Shown piece by piece: positions 60,085-64,000 of a stretch of 64,000 nucleotides of DNA. The notes beneath the pieces were generated by a model that was given only the letters and a program-made list of their open reading frames with translations, was not told where the DNA came from and made no database searches. Each line of letters starts with the position of its first letter. The stretch's first letter is position 1. A program made the position numbers and the translations under genes. Location: NCBI GenBank assembly GCA_020635695.1, contig JACJZH010000009.1, forward strand, positions 1-64,000, read 5' to 3'. The stretch is from Flavobacteriales bacterium. Lineage in GTDB: Bacteria > Bacteroidota > Bacteroidia > Flavobacteriales_F > PHOS-HE28.

Positions 60085-61550
60085 GCGTGCTTGCCGATGC
60101 GTTGTTCCACCTGGCGGAGCAGGTAGCCGATGATGTGGCGGTAGAGCTCGTCGCCCAGCACCACGTCCTCCACGCCGTGGTCGATGTTGGGGCATTCGTT
60201 CACCTCGATCACGCAGGTGCGGCCGTCCACGTCCTTCAGGTCCACGCCGAAAAGGCCGGGCGCGCCGATGGCCTTCACGGCCTTCAGGGCGGCGTCCACC
60301 ACCTGCGGCGGGGCCTGCTCCACGGGCAGGGTCTCGAAGTCGCCGGTCTGGTCGCCCACGGAGCTGCTGCCCCAGTTGTAGATCTGCCAGTGGCCCCGCG
60401 CCATGAAGTACTTGCAGGCGTAGAGCGGCTTTCCGTCCAGCACGCCGATGCGCCAGTCGTAGTCGGTGGGGATGTACTCCTGCGCGATGGCCAGGTCGCT
60501 CTCCTCCAGGATGGCGTCCAGCTTCTCGTTCAGCTCGCGCGCGGTGGACGCCTTGGTGACGCCCACGCTGAAGGTGCTGTCCGGCAGCTTCAGCACCACC
60601 GGCAGGCCGAGCCGATCCACCACCTGGTCGCGGTTGTCGGCGTGCACGATCAGGGTGCCCGGGGTGGGGATGCCGGCCGCGGCCAGCACTTCGGCCAGGT
60701 ACACCTTGTTGTTGCACTTCAGGATGGCCTCGGGTGCATCGATCACGGCGATGCCTTCGGCCCGGGCCCGGCTCGCGAAGCGGTAGGTGTGGTGGTCCAC
60801 GTGCGTGTTCTCGCGGATCAGCAGGGCGTCGTACTCGCCCACCCGGTCCAGGTCGCCCGGTCCGATCACCTCCACGGCGAAGCCCAGGGCCGTGGCGGCC
60901 TGCCGGAACTTGACGATGGCCCGCTGGTTGCTGGGCTTGGCCTTGTCGTCCGGGTTCACCAGGATGGCCAGGTCGTACTTGCTGGTGTCCGCCCGGGTGC
61001 TGTCGTAGCGCTTCTTGCTGAAGTACCGTTCGGCGAACACCTCCAGGTCCTCGTGGTGCTCCTCGGGGATCTCCTGGTAGGGGATGGTGCGCATGGTGCG
61101 CAGTTCCCACTTCTCCCCGCGCACGAAACGGGCCCGCAGCAACGGCGCCTGGAAGACCAGGTACAGTTCGTGCGCCAGCCGGTCGTACTTCGGGTCCACG
61201 TTGCGGCCGAAGTACACGCTCAGGGTGAACTGGTCCTCCTCCACATCGGCCAGGGTGCTCTGCACCAGCCCGTCCAGGTCGCGGGAGAGCACCTTCACCA
61301 GGCTGGGCGAGCGCATGTCCAGGATGGACCGCACGCTGGGGATCACCTTCTGCCCGCGGGCCTCGGCCAGCAGGCTCACGTAGTAGCCGCGCGACTGGTA
61401 GCTGTACGACCGCGACAGGTTGAAGATCCGCACGTTCTTCAGCCTGCTGTAGGCCGGATCGGTCAGGTAGTCGCGCGAGGCGACCAGTTCCACGCCCGGT
61501 ACGTGCAGGTCCCAGCGGCGCGGGTCGCCGACCACGATCAGTTTTCTCAT
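60081..61550 (-). CDS. RimK-like ATP-grasp ligase with RLAN domain
   Basis: The 489-residue protein has an N-terminal RLAN-type domain (LHVPGVELVASRDYLTDPAY, YSYQSRGYYVSLLAEARGQ). A C-terminal RimK-like ATP-grasp follows: ALLIRENTHVDHHTYRFA, NNKVYLAEVLAAAGIPTP, LPVVLKLPDSTFSVGVTKA, DYDWRIGVLDGKPLYACKYF and LFGVDLKDVDGRTCVIEVNECPNID with the metal-binding Glu/Asn pair. Such enzymes ligate amino acids (often glutamate) to a carboxylate through an acylphosphate. It sits between a C39 peptidase gene upstream and a GCS2 gene downstream, all with ATGA overlaps. Confidence 0.92.
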   Translation of the reverse strand: MRKLIVVGDPRRWDLHVPGVELVASRDYLTDPAYSRLKNVRIFNLSRSYSYQSRGYYVSLLAEARGQKVIPSVRSILDMRSPSLVKVLSRDLDGLVQSTLADVEEDQFTLSVYFGRNVDPKYDRLAHELYLVFQAPLLRARFVRGEKWELRTMRTIPYQEIPEEHHEDLEVFAERYFSKKRYDSTRADTSKYDLAILVNPDDKAKPSNQRAIVKFRQAATALGFAVEVIGPGDLDRVGEYDALLIRENTHVDHHTYRFASRARAEGIAVIDAPEAILKCNNKVYLAEVLAAAGIPTPGTLIVHADNRDQVVDRLGLPVVLKLPDSTFSVGVTKASTARELNEKLDAILEESDLAIAQEYIPTDYDWRIGVLDGKPLYACKYFMARGHWQIYNWGSSSVGDQTGDFETLPVEQAPPQVVDAALKAVKAIGAPGLFGVDLKDVDGRTCVIEVNECPNIDHGVEDVVLGDELYRHIIGYLLRQVEQRIGKHA

Positions 61551-62248
61551 AGGGGTTCCTTGGAAAGGATCAGCAGGTTCGCATCGTAGGTCATCACGCC
61601 CAGCAGGATGGCGCGGATCACGCGGTCCACGGGCTCCTCGTAGTGGTGCGCCACGCCCAGGGGGTTGTCCTGGAAGGGGTCGGCCACCTGCACCAGGTCG
61701 CCCTTCATGCCGTGCAGCACCACGAAGTGCCCCGTGGGCGTGCCCCGCAGGTCATCGTGCACCAGCCGCCCCTGGGAGTCCTCCCGCTCGCGCATGCTGC
61801 GGTACAGGTAGGTGGCGCTGAGGCCGGTGAGGACGGGCAGGTCGCGGTCCAGGTAACGCTTCAGCAGCCTCCGGTCCAGGTCCTGGAAGTCCAGTTCGCC
61901 GCCCAGGTCCAGGAACTTCGCGTAGGCCTCGCAGGCCACCCGCAGCTTCTTGCCGCGCTTGTGGCGCAGCTGTTCCACGATGCGGCGGCGCACCTCCTGC
62001 CTGGGCAGCTGGTCCCAGGTGGGGTCCAGCACCCGCAGGTTGTAGCTGTGGATGCGGGCGTTCAGGCCGTGTTGCAGCGCGTGGATGCCCAGCAGCACCG
62101 CCAGGGTGCCGCCTTCCTGCAGGGAGGTCACCTCCTTCAGGATGCGCTCCAGGGGCAGGTCGAAGCCGAAATGCCGGTACACCGCATGCAGCGCGGTGGG
62201 GCCGCACGAGCTGTCGTCCGGCTGGGGGAGGATGTGGAATTCACCCAC
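61547..62248 (-). CDS. C39-family cysteine peptidase
   Basis: The 233-residue protein has a papain-like C39 domain. The oxyanion Gln and catalytic Cys are in LPQPDDSSCGPTALHAVY, the His in TGHFVVLHGM and the Asp in QVADPFQDN. It has no signal peptide or ABC region, unlike bacteriocin processing transporters. GTG 62248 was chosen (Cys15); GTG 62299 is possible but overlaps a -7-like element. It is first in the amidoligase operon and may cleave the peptide the ligases build or act on. The ATGA overlap with the RimK-like gene is clear. Confidence 0.85.
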   Translation of the reverse strand: MGEFHILPQPDDSSCGPTALHAVYRHFGFDLPLERILKEVTSLQEGGTLAVLLGIHALQHGLNARIHSYNLRVLDPTWDQLPRQEVRRRIVEQLRHKRGKKLRVACEAYAKFLDLGGELDFQDLDRRLLKRYLDRDLPVLTGLSATYLYRSMREREDSQGRLVHDDLRGTPTGHFVVLHGMKGDLVQVADPFQDNPLGVAHHYEEPVDRVIRAILLGVMTYDANLLILSKEPL

Positions 62249-62280
62249 CTGTTCGGGGAGGCCCGGAGGCCTTCCGGCTG

Positions 62281-62288
62281 CAAAGGTG
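62281..62288 (-). promoter_or_regulatory. putative -7 element (CACCTTTG)
   Basis: Seven of eight matches to TAnnTTTG, 32 nt upstream of the GTG at 62248. It would drive the four-gene amidoligase operon. Confidence 0.45.
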
Positions 62289-62327
62289 AGGAGCGGCACG
62301 ATCCGTGATCGCGCTGTCGAAAACTAT

Positions 62328-63263
62328 TCAGTGCTGGAACGCGCTCCGGGGCCGGAACAGCCGGGGCACTTCACGCTCCGCATCGAAGGCCATCACGCTG
62401 CCGGGGTTCAGGCTGCTGGTCACCACGAAACCGTCGCGCCAGGGGAACACCTCCACCACGATCGGGTCCGTCCGGTCCACATCATCGATCTCCAGCCTGT
62501 AGGCAGGCGACAGGCCGGTGATGTCGGCATCGTCGGCGAAATGCATGGCCTGCGCGCCACTGAGGCTCTCGAGGTAGCGCCCCAACCGGTACTGGTCTGC
62601 GGCCTTCCCATCAATGGTCCATCCTTCCGGACCGAGTTCCATCACGTATCCGGTGTCCGATGGGAAGGTGTAGGTGAGGCGCCGGAAGCCGACCGTGTCG
62701 CCACGGACCAGGTGGTGCGGCCGCCATTCGTTCAGGATCCTGTCCGCCAACATCTGCAGGGTGCCCGGCGTGGCGAACACGTCCTTCTCCCCGGGCACGT
62801 GCACGAAGGTCCATGCACCCTCCTCGCCGGGAGCGAAGGTGCTCCGGCCGATGTCCAGCTGAACGGGATCGCCGTTCACCAGCCGGAACTCGGCCCGGTT
62901 GCGCAGGCTGTCTGTGAGCTCATGCCGTTCGCCCACGAGCTTGATGCCGCCTACCATGCGCTTGGCACGCAGCCCGGTGAACGGACCCAGGAACGTGCGC
63001 ACCAGCTCATCATCGGCGGGCCGCAGGGTGTCTCCGTGCTGCACGGTCCATCCGGCCGGCGTGCGCTCGAAACGCAGCTCGTCACCGCCTGCACGTCGGG
63101 GATGCAGGCTGAAGGAGACCACTGCGGTGGTGTCCACCTGCACCACGTACTCCCGGAACGTGCGGTCCTTGGCACGCAGACTATACCGGTCCGCCAGCAG
63201 GTACAGGCCGGCGAGCACCACCACCACCAGCAACAGCGCTTTGGTGCCGACCTTATTGAACAT
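62328..63263 (-). CDS. DUF4340 membrane-anchored protein
   Basis: The 311-residue protein has one N-terminal membrane span (VGTKALLLVVVVLAGLYLLADRY) and a mainly beta body with the DUF4340 repeat-like arrangement (ELRFERTPAGWTVQHGD, GYVMELGPEGWTIDG, YRLEIDDVDR). DUF4340 genes commonly follow GldG-type ABC auxiliary genes, as here. Function unknown; it may help the associated ABC transporter in the periplasm. It overlaps the GldG-like gene by 11 bp. Confidence 0.85.
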   Translation of the reverse strand: MFNKVGTKALLLVVVVLAGLYLLADRYSLRAKDRTFREYVVQVDTTAVVSFSLHPRRAGGDELRFERTPAGWTVQHGDTLRPADDELVRTFLGPFTGLRAKRMVGGIKLVGERHELTDSLRNRAEFRLVNGDPVQLDIGRSTFAPGEEGAWTFVHVPGEKDVFATPGTLQMLADRILNEWRPHHLVRGDTVGFRRLTYTFPSDTGYVMELGPEGWTIDGKAADQYRLGRYLESLSGAQAMHFADDADITGLSPAYRLEIDDVDRTDPIVVEVFPWRDGFVVTSSLNPGSVMAFDAEREVPRLFRPRSAFQH

Positions 63264-64000
63264 GGCCCGGTACGCTTCGCCGCCTGCGTTGCCGCCGTCG
63301 CCACTGCCAGCGCAGCAGACCGTAGCCCAGCACCAGCAGTATGGGCAGCAACAGGTTCATGAGCTTGATGGTGAGGCGCCGCCCGTCGCCCAGTTCACGG
63401 AGCGGGCGGTAGGCCGTGCCTTTCGTACGCAGTTCGATCAACCCCGTGCGGTCGCTCACCCAGTCGATGGTGTTCACCAGCAGGTTCACGTTGTCCGGGT
63501 TCAATTGCTGCATGCGCTGTCCGCTGCCGTTCACCGCGAAGGTGCCGTTGGTGAACACCGCGAGCCGCCCACCTGCTCCGTTCTCCGGTTCCACGGTGGC
63601 GGCCACCACCTGGGCGGGACCTGCCAGGTCCGCGTCCGTCCATGGCTTCTGCAGGTCGATCACGTGAGGCAGCTCCAGTTCGGTGGAACGCGGGGAGGTG
63701 GTCAGCATCGGCCGGTAGGTGCCGGTGCCTTCACCCGACGGATGCAAGGGCGTGCAGAACTGCAACAGCACCGCGTCCAGGCCATCCACCGCGGGGTGGC
63801 CCTCGGGCTGCGCGAACAGCGGGAAGTAGGGGAAGGAGACGGGTGTCTGCAGACTGAACTGGCCCCGTTGCTGCATGATGCTCACCGTACCGCAGCTCGC
63901 GTCCGCCATCACGGTGTTGCCCACCTCCACGCCGTGCCTCCGCAGCCAGGTGTTCAGGCCCACGTCCCGGGTGCGCAGCACCGGTTCGTTCGCCAGGTCG
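63253..64000 (-). CDS. GldG-like ABC transporter auxiliary protein, 5' end outside the window
   Basis: The visible 248 or so codons are the C-terminal part of a GldG-type ABC auxiliary protein. The frame stays open to the window edge (DLANEPVLRTRDVGLNTWLRRHG). It contains a periplasmic alpha/beta domain (VDGLDAVLLQFC, AVFTNGTFAVNGS, NLLVNTIDWVSD) and a final membrane span (LMNLLLPILLVLGYGLLRW) followed by an Arg-rich tail. In gliding Bacteroidota GldG works with GldA and GldF; other relatives serve uncharacterised exporters, and the partners are outside this window. Confidence 0.85.
   Translation of the reverse strand, partial: DLANEPVLRTRDVGLNTWLRRHGVEVGNTVMADASCGTVSIMQQRGQFSLQTPVSFPYFPLFAQPEGHPAVDGLDAVLLQFCTPLHPSGEGTGTYRPMLTTSPRSTELELPHVIDLQKPWTDADLAGPAQVVAATVEPENGAGGRLAVFTNGTFAVNGSGQRMQQLNPDNVNLLVNTIDWVSDRTGLIELRTKGTAYRPLRELGDGRRLTIKLMNLLLPILLVLGYGLLRWQWRRRQRRRRSVPGHVQ

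Overview
The window is a gene-dense stretch (about 95% coding) of a high-GC chromosome from a Bacteroidota bacterium, most likely a free-living Flavobacteriales relative. The evidence is: secreted proteins ending in type IX secretion (T9SS) sorting domains, TAnnTTTG promoter elements just upstream of start codons in place of clear Shine-Dalgarno sites, a mutL/rhomboid/rhomboid/EEP-nuclease block, a zapA-rny block, MenB, RecR, RNase Y, MtaB, KdsA, and PD40/OmpA envelope proteins. No phage, IS element, CRISPR array, tRNA or rRNA was seen.

Layout. 1-7.2 kb: envelope genes (PQQ propeller, WD40-like propeller, two different L,D-transpeptidases, a lipoprotein), separated by short arrays of degenerate 7-bp tandem repeats. 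7.3-11 kb: a minus-strand operon of a secreted protein, a DCC-family redox protein, an SDR epimerase and a GT4 glycosyltransferase. The glycosyltransferase carries an in-frame, inverted 7-mer repeat insertion. 11.1-16.6 kb: a plus-strand run joined by 4-nt ATGA overlaps: MORN protein, mnmA, lipoprotein, S8 protease, aat, then a DUF2141 protein. 16.6-20.7 kb: a KDO-type cluster of a KdsC-like phosphatase, an unusual transaldolase-CBS fusion and KdsA, with a FAH-family hydrolase and a DEDDh exonuclease upstream. 20.8-28.3 kb: PD40/OmpA-like protein, 2-oxoacid dehydrogenase E2, a GT2/sugar-transferase-like fusion, recR, a small secreted protein, menB. 28.5-35.2 kb: Na+/solute symporter, IMPase, lgt, mtaB, a 34-aa membrane protein, a peptide-type ABC binding lipoprotein. 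35.2-42 kb: EEP nuclease, two rhomboids, OmpA protein, mutL, small membrane protein. 42.2-48.8 kb: GH3-beta-lactamase fusion, T9SS cargo, zincin-like protein, M23 peptidase. 48.9-51.1 kb: ZapB-like coiled coil (with an 8-codon leader ORF), zapA, rny. 51.14-51.50 kb: the only gene-free gap over 300 bp, packed with long hairpins. 51.5-58 kb: methyltransferase, GalE-like epimerase, MBL hydrolase, a large metalloprotease with a T9SS tail, and a LamG protein. 58.1-62.3 kb: a tightly coupled four-gene amidoligase operon (FGase, GCS2-type ligase, RLAN/RimK ATP-grasp, C39 peptidase). 62.3-64 kb: DUF4340 and the 3' end of a GldG-like gene.

The strongest leads for something undescribed are the transaldolase-CBS fusion between kdsA and kdsC, the amidoligase/peptidase operon, the family of 7-bp repeat arrays (one inside a coding region), and the multi-helix RNA-like region downstream of rny. 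All functional calls come from reading motifs by eye; no database search was run.
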